A stretch of DNA of 64,000 nt from an uncultured SAR116 cluster alpha proteobacterium (GTDB lineage: Bacteria; Pseudomonadota; Alphaproteobacteria; Puniceispirillales; Puniceispirillaceae): the NCBI GenBank assembly GCA_902520885.1, contig CABYPW010000009.1, positions 5,001 through 69,000 of the forward strand, given 5' to 3'. Below the pieces are notes generated by a model, which worked only from the letters and a program-made list of their open reading frames with translations, did no database searches and was not told where the DNA came from. Of this stretch, positions 17,203 to 25,389 are shown in pieces (position 1 is the first letter of the stretch; each line of letters starts with the position of its first letter). The translations under genes were made by a program, and so were the position numbers.

Positions 17203-18129
17203 ATGAAGAAGATTTTACTGGCTATAGCTGCACTTGCCATGTCTTTTGGCGTTGCTAATGCTGGGGACCATAAGGCTAACATTATTGTTGTGACCCACGG
17301 CTCAGATACAGACGCATTTTGGGGTGTGGTTCGAAATGCCGTTGAGGCAGCTAAAGAAGATACGGGTGCGAATGTTCAGTATAGGAATCCACCAACAGGA
17401 GACCTTAACGAGATGGCTTCGTTAATTGAGGCTGCCATAGCTCAAAATCCAGATGGGATTGTTGTATCAATTCCAGATGCAAATATTTTAGGTGGGCCTA
17501 TCAAAGCAGCAGTTGATGCTGGTATCCCAGTCATTTCGATGAATTCAGGCGCAGGTGTTTCTAAAGAATTAGGGGCAATTATGCACGTTGGACAGCCTGA
17601 ATATGAAGCTGGCCTTGGTGGCGGTGAGCGCACAAAAAGCTTGGGTGGCTCAAAAGGAGTTTGTTTCAATCATGAGCCATTCAATTCAGCGTTATTAGAC
17701 AGATGCCAGGGTTTTGCAGATGGATTAGGGGAAGATCTAAATATGGTTGAGGTTTCAACAGATTTTGACGATATTAAAAACACAGTTATCGCTTACTTAA
17801 CCTCTAATTCAGATACAGGTGCTGTAATGGCTGTTGGCCCAACCGGTTGTGATCCAACAATTGCTGCACTTGAGGAAATTGGTAAGGCTGGTGATATTGT
17901 GTTGGGATGTTTTGACCTCGGCCCTGCAATTGTTGACGGTATCGTTGGCGGTACAGTGCACTACGCGATTGATCAGCAGCAATTTTTACAAGGTTATATT
18001 CCTGTTGTGGTCCTTCACTTAAATCATAGAAATGGAACATTACCTGGTAACTCAATCAACTCAGGTCCAGGATTTGTAACAACTGCTAATATTGAGCAAG
18101 TGAAAGCACTTGCTGGTGTAGAGCGCTAA
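17203..18129 (+). CDS. Sugar-type ABC transporter substrate-binding protein (probable inositol)
   Basis: A 308-residue periplasmic binding protein of the ribose/inositol type (Peripla_BP_4). The signal peptide is MKKILLAIAALAMSFGVANA, with cleavage after ANA. The mature protein shows VVTHGSDTDAFWGVVRNAV, then GIPVISMNSG and a C-terminal GTVHYAIDQQQFLQGY. Binding of inositol is inferred from its place beside iolG and the other iol genes. A good ribosome-binding site precedes the start. A hairpin terminator follows the stop, before the permease gene. Confidence 0.87.
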   Translation: MKKILLAIAALAMSFGVANAGDHKANIIVVTHGSDTDAFWGVVRNAVEAAKEDTGANVQYRNPPTGDLNEMASLIEAAIAQNPDGIVVSIPDANILGGPIKAAVDAGIPVISMNSGAGVSKELGAIMHVGQPEYEAGLGGGERTKSLGGSKGVCFNHEPFNSALLDRCQGFADGLGEDLNMVEVSTDFDDIKNTVIAYLTSNSDTGAVMAVGPTGCDPTIAALEEIGKAGDIVLGCFDLGPAIVDGIVGGTVHYAIDQQQFLQGYIPVVVLHLNHRNGTLPGNSINSGPGFVTTANIEQVKALAGVER

Positions 18130-18146
18130 AATAATCTCTTTTAAAG

Positions 18147-18180
18147 AAGGGTGGACGCTTTCATTGTGTCCACCTTTTTT
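18147..18180 (+). terminator. Hairpin with T-run after the binding-protein gene
   Basis: The arm GGTGGAC at 18150-18156 pairs with GTCCACC at 18168-18174 around an 11-base loop, and a run of T follows directly. A few A-T pairs extend the stem outward. It lies between the binding-protein gene and the permease gene on the same strand, so it probably acts as a partial terminator that keeps binding protein in excess over the membrane subunits. Confidence 0.8.
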
Positions 18181-18206
18181 ATTTCTTTTTTAAGGTTTTT
18201 TTATTT

Positions 18207-19262
18207 ATGGAAGATGAACGTTTAAGGAAGGTAAGCTCACTACAGAGTTTTGTTTCTCGTCCAGAACTTGGTTCTGTTTTTGGATTGGCCATTATTGTCG
18301 TAACTTTTATGTCTCTTACCACTGTGAGCGGAACGTTTTCAGCTATGTGGACCAATCCTATTGGCATACAAGCTTGGGTTGAGCTGGCGGCATTTGTCGG
18401 TATTTTAGCTATTGGCGCTTCCTTGCTAATGATAGCAGGTGAATTTGACCTAAGTATGGGAGCAAATATAGCCTTGGCGGGCCATTCGTTTGCCTTATTA
18501 TTAACCTTTGGTGTTCCCGTTTTACCCGCTATACTTATTACATTTATTGAATTAGCATTTTTAGGTTTTATAATGGGGACCATAGTTGTTAGAACCGGTC
18601 TTCCTAGTTTTATAGTAACGCTCGGTTTTTGGTTTGCGAGTAGGGGGTTTGCCGTTTTTCTATCGCAAACACTCGTAAATCAATCTCGTCTATCTGTTAA
18701 GCCATATCTCAAACCCCCCGCTGGCGGTGGTGAAGACCCTACATTGATCGACAATATATTTGCTTTTGATAAGGCCTTCGGACTTCCCTTTGATGCTGAA
18801 GTATATTATTTTGCCATTCTTGTGATAATAACCGCTTTCATGTTACATCGAACTAGATTCGGCAACTGGATATATGCGTCAGGTGGCGATGCACAAGCTG
18901 CTAGAGCGGTTGGTGTACCAGTAAATCGAGTTAAAATAAGTTTATTTATGATTTCAACTTGCTTGGCGTGTTTATTAGGCGTCTTAACTGTTATGACTTC
19001 GGGGGCATCAGATCCAAAGGCAGGAGACTTTCGTGAATTACATGCTATAGCGGCGGCAGTTATAGGTGGTTGCGCACTCATGGGAGGATATGGCTCTGTT
19101 ATAGGCGCCGTTCTCGGGGCATTTATATTTGCAATTGCTAGTAGAGGAATAAACTTCGTTCCATTCATCGATAATAATTTGTTTAGGGTTATGCTAGGCA
19201 TGATGGTTCTTGGTGCTGCTCTTCTAAATCAGTTTTTGAGAAACAGGGTTTTGAGAGGGTGA
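18207..19262 (+). CDS. ABC transporter permease, RbsC type (probable inositol)
   Basis: A 351-residue inner-membrane permease of the BPD_transp_2 (ribose/xylose/inositol) family. It has about ten hydrophobic segments and the typical runs GASLLMIAGEFDLSMGANIAL, FIVTLGFWFASRGF (quoted in part) and AVIGGCALMGGYGSVIGAVLGA. It is separated from the ATPase gene by one base, and from the binding-protein gene by a terminator-like hairpin. The start ATG at 18207 lies downstream of a T-rich stretch with only a weak Shine-Dalgarno sequence. Confidence 0.87.
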   Translation: MEDERLRKVSSLQSFVSRPELGSVFGLAIIVVTFMSLTTVSGTFSAMWTNPIGIQAWVELAAFVGILAIGASLLMIAGEFDLSMGANIALAGHSFALLLTFGVPVLPAILITFIELAFLGFIMGTIVVRTGLPSFIVTLGFWFASRGFAVFLSQTLVNQSRLSVKPYLKPPAGGGEDPTLIDNIFAFDKAFGLPFDAEVYYFAILVIITAFMLHRTRFGNWIYASGGDAQAARAVGVPVNRVKISLFMISTCLACLLGVLTVMTSGASDPKAGDFRELHAIAAAVIGGCALMGGYGSVIGAVLGAFIFAIASRGINFVPFIDNNLFRVMLGMMVLGAALLNQFLRNRVLRG

Positions 19263-19263
19263 C

Positions 19264-20025
19264 ATGACGCCAACCATACAATTAAACGGAGTATCAAAAT
19301 TTTTTGGAAATATAATAGCCTTGAAGGATATTTCTTTTGAAGCCCATAAGGGTGAGGTAACAGCTTTATTGGGAGATAATGGTGCTGGAAAATCTACATT
19401 AATCAAGTGTCTTTCTGGAGTTCATGCTCCAGATGAGGGTGAAATTATTATTGAAGGAAAGCCAGTTAAATTTAGCTCTCCTCGCCAAGCTGCTGCTGCT
19501 GGCATAGGGACAGTCTATCAAGATCTAGCGTTACAGCCACTAATGAGTGTATCTCGAAATTTTTTTTTAGGTCGTGAAATAAACAAAGGGTTATTTTTAG
19601 ATCTGGATAAAATGAGCGAAATTACCAGGCGAGAGATGGCTAAACTTGGAATTGATGTTGCAGATCCAAATCAACCTATTGGAACGTTATCAGGGGGTCA
19701 GAGACAAACACTTGCAATATCTCGAGCCATTTATTTTGGAGCAAAAGTCTTGATACTTGATGAGCCAACTTCCGCACTCGGACAGAAACAACAATTAGAG
19801 GTATTGAGGACAATCAATGAAGTCCGAAATAGGAAAGACATTGCAATAATTTTTATTACTCATAACGACCTTCATGCACGATTAATTGGAGATAGATTTA
19901 CATTCCTTAATAGAGGGCGAATTTTAGCAAACGGAAATCGTGAAGCTATTGATACTGATAATTTAAGAAGTTTGATGGCAGGTGGCGCAGAATTAGCCGA
20001 ACTAGAAGCAGAATTAAAAAATTAA
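19264..20025 (+). CDS. ABC transporter ATP-binding protein, single domain (probable inositol)
   Basis: A 253-residue ABC ATPase with Walker A GDNGAGKST at residues 37-45, signature LSGGQRQ, Walker B LILDEPTSALG and H-loop FITHND. Ribose-type importers usually use a double-length ATPase of about 500 residues. This one has a single nucleotide-binding domain, so it must act as a homodimer. It begins one base after the permease gene, which suggests translational coupling. Confidence 0.88.
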   Translation: MTPTIQLNGVSKFFGNIIALKDISFEAHKGEVTALLGDNGAGKSTLIKCLSGVHAPDEGEIIIEGKPVKFSSPRQAAAAGIGTVYQDLALQPLMSVSRNFFLGREINKGLFLDLDKMSEITRREMAKLGIDVADPNQPIGTLSGGQRQTLAISRAIYFGAKVLILDEPTSALGQKQQLEVLRTINEVRNRKDIAIIFITHNDLHARLIGDRFTFLNRGRILANGNREAIDTDNLRSLMAGGAELAELEAELKN

Positions 20026-20187
20026 ACTATTTGGAGCTCGGAGAAATTTTTCTCTATCGTTCGTTGGAAAAACTGGATATTTTGATTGTTATTTAACCGT
20101 AAAAATCCCACCTGTATTTTAAAAATTGGTAGGGTGGAGATTCTGCACATTATCTTAGCTCAGGTAATAAATATTATAAGGAAAACA

Positions 20188-20544
20188 ATGATGCAAAAAT
20201 ATGTACTTCTGGCAAGAGTGAGTAATGAGTTTGCTTCTGCAATGCTAAACAAACCACAAGATCGGCTCGAAATTGTTAGGCCAATTTTAAACGCATTAAA
20301 TATAGAGGTATGCGAATTTCTCTTTACATCCGATAGTAATTTTAATTTTGTTGGAATTTTAAAAGCTAATTCAGATGATGATGTGGAGGCCTTGAAAAAT
20401 ATTGTTTTTGCGAGTGGAAACTTTTCTGAATGCAATTGGATACGTGCTTATGAATCATCAGAATATAAAAATGTATTTGAAAAAGGTTCCCAAGTTATGG
20501 ATAGCTATGTTTCTTCCATGGTGGTGGCAGGAAACCCGAAGTGA
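20188..20544 (+). CDS. Small GYD-domain-like protein
   Basis: A 118-residue protein that begins MMQKYVLLARVSNEFASAM and contains EVCEFLFTSDSNFNFVGILKANSDDD. This resembles the GYD-domain fold (small ferredoxin-like alpha/beta proteins), but a family call is tentative. ATAAGGAAA precedes the tandem ATG at 20188/20191. An upstream in-frame reading from 20086 lacks a ribosome-binding site. Its stop overlaps the GTG start of the next gene by 4 bases, so the pair is coupled. Function is unknown. Confidence 0.6.
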   Translation: MMQKYVLLARVSNEFASAMLNKPQDRLEIVRPILNALNIEVCEFLFTSDSNFNFVGILKANSDDDVEALKNIVFASGNFSECNWIRAYESSEYKNVFEKGSQVMDSYVSSMVVAGNPK

Positions 20545-20798
20545 GATATTCTAGATGTATTAATTTTACTCTCCTCGCTCCATCTATATGGCCGTTAATA
20601 GAGGCTTTTTCAAATACAGAAAAAAAAGAGGGATATGAACGTTATTTATGCAAAACGAGTCAAAATACGGGAATAATTTATGAGGTTTTCTTGAATAAAA
20701 AAATTGCCTCAGAGAAGTTAGATGTTTTATTAGGCGCACAAGCTCTCAAAGAGCAGCTTCTGGCAAAAATTGCTGTCTCGGAAGGTGAAATTATTTAG
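20541..20798 (+). CDS. Small protein of unknown function, coupled to the GYD-like gene
   Basis: An 85-residue product from a GTG that overlaps the stop of the preceding gene in a GTGA arrangement. I do not recognise a family. It has a short N-terminal hydrophobic stretch (INFTLLAPSIWPLIEAF), too weak for a signal peptide, and a central KTSQNTGIIYEVFLNKK that could be a beta hairpin. An antibiotic-biosynthesis-monooxygenase-like or other dimeric alpha/beta fold is possible but not shown. Belief in it as a gene rests mostly on the coupling. Confidence 0.5.
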   Translation: MRYSRCINFTLLAPSIWPLIEAFSNTEKKEGYERYLCKTSQNTGIIYEVFLNKKIASEKLDVLLGAQALKEQLLAKIAVSEGEII

Positions 20799-20847
20799 AG
20801 ATAAATTTACACGTCTAAATTAATTTCCAACATTATTAGTTGATATT

Positions 20848-21045
20848 TTATACATGTAGTTTGTTTGTTTTTATACATCTGCTGCCACCAAACTTTATGT
20901 ATGGGAGTCTTGCGTGAATATCGTAAAACATTTCTTCTTGACGAGACTTGCATTGTTCTAAGGAAGGTTTCGGACCTTTCACGTCTTCGAGCAATACACA
21001 TTGACCTCCGATGAAACCGCACACCACTAACTGAGCAAGGAACAT
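20848..21045 (-). CDS. Small cysteine-containing protein of unknown function
   Basis: A 65-residue product from an ATG with a strong AAGGAGA site 6-7 bases upstream. It begins with a hydrophobic segment (MFLAQLVVCGFIGGQC) and has four Cys at residues 9, 16, 32 and 57. The motif ASL/PSLEQCKSRQEEM followed by a late GGSRCIK resembles short pelagic-bacterial and phage proteins with spaced Cys, as I recall. It may be an exported or membrane-anchored small protein with a disulfide. It stands alone on the minus strand. Confidence 0.6.
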   Translation of the reverse strand: MFLAQLVVCGFIGGQCVLLEDVKGPKPSLEQCKSRQEEMFYDIHARLPYIKFGGSRCIKTNKLHV

Positions 21046-21367
21046 ATTATTCTCCTTTAAAATTAATATATACGTTTACTTTTTGAGAAAGATGAGTGCT
21101 TAATTTGCCCAATCATGGTGCAAAAATTGCACATTAGCAATTTGGAAAATAAACATTTAACATGTTTTCGTTTGAAATGAGAGATTGGAAGTATTTAGTT
21201 GATACCTGCTTCTTGGGATACAATGGTGCTAGTTGAGTATAAAGCAATTTGTCAGGCTCAATATTGAGAATGAAAAACCTGACTGAGTTTATTCTCTCAG
21301 CAAAGTTTACAACCGGTTCTAACTTCTTAGTAAACGGCGAATAGTTAATGCAATAGAAAACACGTTT
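21046..21367. other. Intergenic stretch, no gene seen
   Basis: These 322 bases lie between the esterase stop and the start of the small Cys-containing gene, both on the minus strand. They should carry the small gene's promoter and the end of the esterase transcript. A short CTGAG/CTCAG inverted repeat is near 21280-21300. I see no other structure. Confidence 0.5.
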
Positions 21368-22534
21368 CTACAATTGATGAATACAGGTGTTGACGGCATT
21401 GATAAAGTTTTCTGTTCGAACCCCCTCGCTGCGTCTTTCACTCTGAAAATTTGAAATAAAAGTTCCAGCGATATTTTTTGATGGAACTGCGAAAGCTCTG
21501 GCACCACCAGAACCTAGGTGTCCGAATGCATCTGCAAATTCTGTAAACAGAGGTGTGCCGTCTGGAGGGTTTTTCATGAATCCCATAGCCATTGAAGTGG
21601 GTCTCTTCAGCAATCCGTCTTCTAAGTCTGACCATTGCAGTTTTAGAGCGTTTTTAACTGAAGAAGTGCTTAAAAGACGAATACCATCTATTTCACCTCC
21701 ATTTGCAATTAATGCATATATTTTAGCCATAGAGCGAGCATCACCGAAACCACCAAATGAAGGAACACCCGCCTTCTTGAAACGTAAAGAGTTTTGTTCT
21801 GTCGGCCCAAAATTTTTTGGGAAAGCTCTCCAGGCTCTCCTAACTGGGGAGTCAGGATCTTTTCCTGCGCTATGGATAGAGTCTGCAGGATTTGGAATAA
21901 TTTCAGCGCAAAGAGCTAATTTCTCTTCTGGAACACCCAAATAATAGTTTACGTTTAATGGTTTAACAATCTCCTCATAAATGAATTTTTGAATAGTTTT
22001 ACCTGTTACATTCTTAACAATCGCTCCACAAATAAACCCAATGTTGATAGTGTTATATGCACCCTTTTGTTCCACTTCCCATTCAGGACGCTGCTCCTCG
22101 ATAGCCCTTTGCATCGCCTTTGGATCATACATGTCACCCGGTTTAGCATTTTCATTAGACCAAACCCCGCACCAATGAGATATACAATGTCTTACTTTGA
22201 TATTCTGTTTATTGAAAGAAGCAAATTCAGGCCAATAGTCACATACTGGTTTTTCAAGATTTAATTTTTGCCTATCTGCTAATATATGTATGGAAAGGGC
22301 ACAAATAGACTTTGCTAAAGAATACATCAGGCAAAGTGTATTTTTATTCCAGGGTTTTGTTCTGTTTGCATCCAAGAACCCGCCCCATAAATCCACAACA
22401 GGTTTTCCATCATGGTACACACAAATAGCGCTACCTAGTTCACCATGCTTTAAGAAGTTTTCTTCAAACGATAATTTTAAATCATTAAAGTTTTGATGGC
22501 AAAAACCGGCAACATTCAATTTTTTGGATTTCAT
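21368..22534 (-). CDS. Serine hydrolase, beta-lactamase family (EstB-like esterase)
   Basis: A 388-residue penicillin-binding-protein/class C beta-lactamase-fold enzyme. The nucleophile motif SxxK is SLAK in LCLMYSLAKSICAL, and a Tyr motif is in KGAYNTINIGFICG. The late FGHLGSGGARAFAVPS corresponds to the third active-site element, as in EstB-type carboxylesterases. There is no signal peptide, so it is probably cytoplasmic and an esterase or amidase rather than a resistance enzyme. The ATG at 22534 follows AAGGAG at ideal distance; an in-frame TTG six codons earlier is not needed. Natural substrate unknown. Confidence 0.82.
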   Translation of the reverse strand: MKSKKLNVAGFCHQNFNDLKLSFEENFLKHGELGSAICVYHDGKPVVDLWGGFLDANRTKPWNKNTLCLMYSLAKSICALSIHILADRQKLNLEKPVCDYWPEFASFNKQNIKVRHCISHWCGVWSNENAKPGDMYDPKAMQRAIEEQRPEWEVEQKGAYNTINIGFICGAIVKNVTGKTIQKFIYEEIVKPLNVNYYLGVPEEKLALCAEIIPNPADSIHSAGKDPDSPVRRAWRAFPKNFGPTEQNSLRFKKAGVPSFGGFGDARSMAKIYALIANGGEIDGIRLLSTSSVKNALKLQWSDLEDGLLKRPTSMAMGFMKNPPDGTPLFTEFADAFGHLGSGGARAFAVPSKNIAGTFISNFQSERRSEGVRTENFINAVNTCIHQL

Positions 22535-22556
22535 TGGGAACTCCTTAAACAAATTT

Positions 22557-22988
22557 TTACAGTATGAAATTGCTTAATCCACTTTCGGCAAAAACGATCA
22601 AAAAAGCTAAAACAAAGTTAATAGAAAAAAGTAGAACCGATATCCCATGATATATAATAAAACTTCGTTTACGAGTGTTCTCACTAAGTTTTTCATCATC
22701 CATGACCCCATTTATTTTAGGTGTGACAATGAGTAAGTTTATTATGAAGCTAGCACTAATAATAACTGATGATATTGATATCCAAAGTTGATTACTGTAT
22801 GTTAGCAAATTACCGCTTATTCCAAAAATCAAACCTAGAATAAACAACTTTGGAAAGATAGTTCGTAAGAATGATGATAGATTATTGCCATCTAGTGTTG
22901 AAATAGCACTCGGGGAAACCCCTGCGACGAAAAAAATCATGATACCAAGTAGTAGGGAATAATTTATTAAGATTAATATAGATATCAA
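22557..22988 (-). CDS. DUF4149-like four-helix membrane protein
   Basis: A 143-residue integral membrane protein with four predicted hydrophobic helices: residues about 5-25, 45-63, 70-90 and 112-135. Its pattern (an early LGIMIFFVAGVSPSAIS, a central helix pair, a charged loop before the last helix) resembles DUF4149/TMEM205-like proteins. It starts with ATG at 22988 and ends 22 bases before the esterase start on the same strand, so the two may be cotranscribed. Function unknown. Confidence 0.6.
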   Translation of the reverse strand: MISILILINYSLLLGIMIFFVAGVSPSAISTLDGNNLSSFLRTIFPKLFILGLIFGISGNLLTYSNQLWISISSVIISASFIINLLIVTPKINGVMDDEKLSENTRKRSFIIYHGISVLLFSINFVLAFLIVFAESGLSNFIL

Positions 22989-23094
22989 TGACCACTCCTA
23001 TTATAAAGCCTTTGCGTGATAAACAATAGGTGGTTAGTTTAATAAGTAAATACTATGAAATTATTATATTTTAATTTTTGGAAAAAATAAAAAA

Positions 23095-23781
23095 ATGAGT
23101 GTGGAAAAAGCTATTATAGTTGGCGCAGGCCATGGCCTTAGTGCTTCATTAGCAAGATTATTATCTAAAAGCGGTTTTGATTTAGTTCTAGCTTCTAGGA
23201 ACGTAGAAAAAAATTATAAATTAGCAAAAGAAACGAACGCGATTCTTGAGGAATGTGATGTGACCTCTATTCAGCAAGTGGAAAATTTTTTTAAGAAATC
23301 GGATGATATTCTTGGGACACCAGACCTTGTAATTTTTAACCCCTCTGCTCGGCTACGAGGAGCAGTTGAGGAACTCGATATGCACGCAGCAAAAAAAGCA
23401 ATAGAAGTCTCCACAATAGGTGCTCTTTCAGTTGCTAAAGAAGCTGCAACAAGAATGTTACCGAGAGGTTCGGGAAGTATTTTTTTTACTGGAGCCTCCG
23501 CAAGTGTAAAGGGTTTTGCAAATTCCTCAGTATTCGCAGTTGGAAAGTTTGGTTTACGAGGTTTGGCTCAGTCGCTTGCTCGTGAGTTGCACCCGAAAAA
23601 CATACATATTGGACATTTCATTGTTGATGGTCAGATCTCCTCCCCATTTGACACAAATAATGAATTAGATTCAAAATTAATTTCAGACGAAATCGCAAAT
23701 GCCTATCTTCAAATGCATAGACAGCATAGAAGTGCTTGGTCATGGGAAATAGAATTAAGACCCTGGATAGAGCGTTTTTGA
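23095..23781 (+). CDS. Atypical short-chain dehydrogenase (catalytic Tyr replaced)
   Basis: A 228-residue SDR-fold protein with the nucleotide motif GAGHGLS near the N-terminus and the central Ser in FFTGASAS. Where classical SDRs have YxxxK, this protein reads FAVGK within SSVFAVGKFGLRGLAQSLARE, so the catalytic Tyr is Phe while the Lys is kept. A related atypical SDR subgroup with AAKFALRA-type sequences is known. Catalysis by the usual mechanism is doubtful; a binding or altered redox role is possible. The following 288 bases to the next gene show nothing clear. Confidence 0.8.
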   Translation: MSVEKAIIVGAGHGLSASLARLLSKSGFDLVLASRNVEKNYKLAKETNAILEECDVTSIQQVENFFKKSDDILGTPDLVIFNPSARLRGAVEELDMHAAKKAIEVSTIGALSVAKEAATRMLPRGSGSIFFTGASASVKGFANSSVFAVGKFGLRGLAQSLARELHPKNIHIGHFIVDGQISSPFDTNNELDSKLISDEIANAYLQMHRQHRSAWSWEIELRPWIERF

Positions 23782-24069
23782 ATCCTGTCTGTTTCTATAA
23801 AGTCAGGGAAAAAGATTTATCTATTTTTGTAAAGAGATGATGTTACCCAGCAACTTGAATTTTGCGAGTAATGAAAAAATATCCTGTTAGGACTACTGCG
23901 TAAAAATTTTTTTCTTATTATATATGTTTGAAAGTCACTTATCGTCTAGGTTAGTAACGTTAAAAAAGTATAGTAAAAATAAAAAACAGATTCTGAATCA
24001 TTGCCTATAAGTTGATACCCCTTAAGAATTTTCATTATCTTGTGTGATAAAAACTGGAGAGAGAATGAT

Positions 24070-25311
24070 ATGACAAAAATAAACTGGGATGAAAGTGCTG
24101 AGTTGGACAAATTAGCAGAGCTTTCTATAAAAACAGGCGTTGCATTGCAGCCAGGCCAAGACATTTTAATAACTGCTCCATTAGAGGCCGCCCCCCTAGT
24201 CCGTAGATTAGCATATCATGCTTACCGAGAAGGAGCTAAAATCATTACCCCTTTATATACTGATCCAGAGGTCGTCCTAGCACGCTACCGTTACGCCCGT
24301 AAAGATTCATTTGAAAAAGCCCCAAACTGGTTGTTCGATGGGATGGCAGTTGCTTTTGATAACAACACGGCGCGTCTCGCGGTAGTAGGAGAAGACCCCA
24401 TGCTTTTGTCAGAGCAAGATTCAGAAAATGTATCCAAAGCGAATAAAGCTGTATCGATAGCATCCTCTCCAATTCGAGAGAGAATTACTCGTTTTGATGT
24501 AAATTGGAATATTATTGCCTGGCCCGGGACACATTGGGCGAAACGCGTCTTTCCGAAAATGAGTGAAGATGAGGCGCAATTAGCATTGGCTGACGCTATT
24601 TTCGATGCGTCAAGAGTTAAGGGTGCTGATCCAATTCAAGCATGGAAAATACATAATAAAAACCTTCGAGAACGAACCGAGTGGCTCAACACCAAAAATT
24701 TTGAAGCCCTTCATTTTTATTCGGATGGAACGGATTTAACGGTTGGATTAGCTGATGACCATGAATGGATGGGTGGTGCATCTATCGCTAGAAACGGGGT
24801 AACCTGTAATCCGAATATCCCTTCAGAAGAAGTTTTCACTACGCCATATGCGTCAAAGGTAAATGGATATGTTAAGTCTACAAAACCGTTGTCACATCAA
24901 GGTACATTAATTGAAGATATTTCGGTTGTGTTTAAAGATGGTGTTATCATTGAAGCCAAAGCTTCTAAAGGAGAAGAGGTGTTCTTAAAACTTCTGGATA
25001 CGGATGAAGGCGCCCGCCGTCTTGGCGAGGTAGCGCTTGTTCCTCATGGCTCACCGATATCACAGAGTAACCTTCTATTTTACAATACTTTATTCGATGA
25101 AAATGCTGCATGTCATATTGCACTTGGGCAATGTTATTCAAAATGCTTTAAAAATGGGGGTGAATTGTCCAGTGATGAAGTTATAAAACGTGGTGGAAAC
25201 AGTAGTATGATTCACGTTGATTGGATGATAGGTTCTGAAACAATGAATATTGACGGACTTCATAAAGATGGAAATATTACACCGGTCTTTAGAAATGGCG
25301 AGTGGTCATAG
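24070..25311 (+). CDS. Aminopeptidase, M29 family
   Basis: A 413-residue metallo-aminopeptidase of the AmpS/AmpII (thermophilic) M29 family. Family hallmarks are the N-terminal GVALQPGQDILITAP, the segment NIPSEEVFTTP with the metal-binding Glu residues, LGEVALVPHGSPI, and near the end HIALGQCY and IHVDWMIGS. It removes N-terminal residues from peptides in the cytoplasm. The ATG at 24070 follows GGAGAGAATGAT; a GTG at 24040 would add ten residues without a ribosome-binding site. It lies next to a hydantoinase/carbamoylase-type gene and a peptide importer, which supports a peptide-use role. Confidence 0.88.
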   Translation: MTKINWDESAELDKLAELSIKTGVALQPGQDILITAPLEAAPLVRRLAYHAYREGAKIITPLYTDPEVVLARYRYARKDSFEKAPNWLFDGMAVAFDNNTARLAVVGEDPMLLSEQDSENVSKANKAVSIASSPIRERITRFDVNWNIIAWPGTHWAKRVFPKMSEDEAQLALADAIFDASRVKGADPIQAWKIHNKNLRERTEWLNTKNFEALHFYSDGTDLTVGLADDHEWMGGASIARNGVTCNPNIPSEEVFTTPYASKVNGYVKSTKPLSHQGTLIEDISVVFKDGVIIEAKASKGEEVFLKLLDTDEGARRLGEVALVPHGSPISQSNLLFYNTLFDENAACHIALGQCYSKCFKNGGELSSDEVIKRGGNSSMIHVDWMIGSETMNIDGLHKDGNITPVFRNGEWS

Positions 25312-25389
25312 TGTTTGGAACGTTTGAAAGCATAAAATAAATTATTTTGTTTTGTATTATTAAAAAGAAATCATGTATTTAAAAAATTC

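Noticed and set aside
20026-20187. GAGAAA/TTTCTC and CCACC/GGTGG inverted repeats after the inositol ATPase gene as terminators
   Set aside because: One has a two-base loop if fully paired and the other a bulged stem with a long loop; neither has a T-run. Too weak to list.
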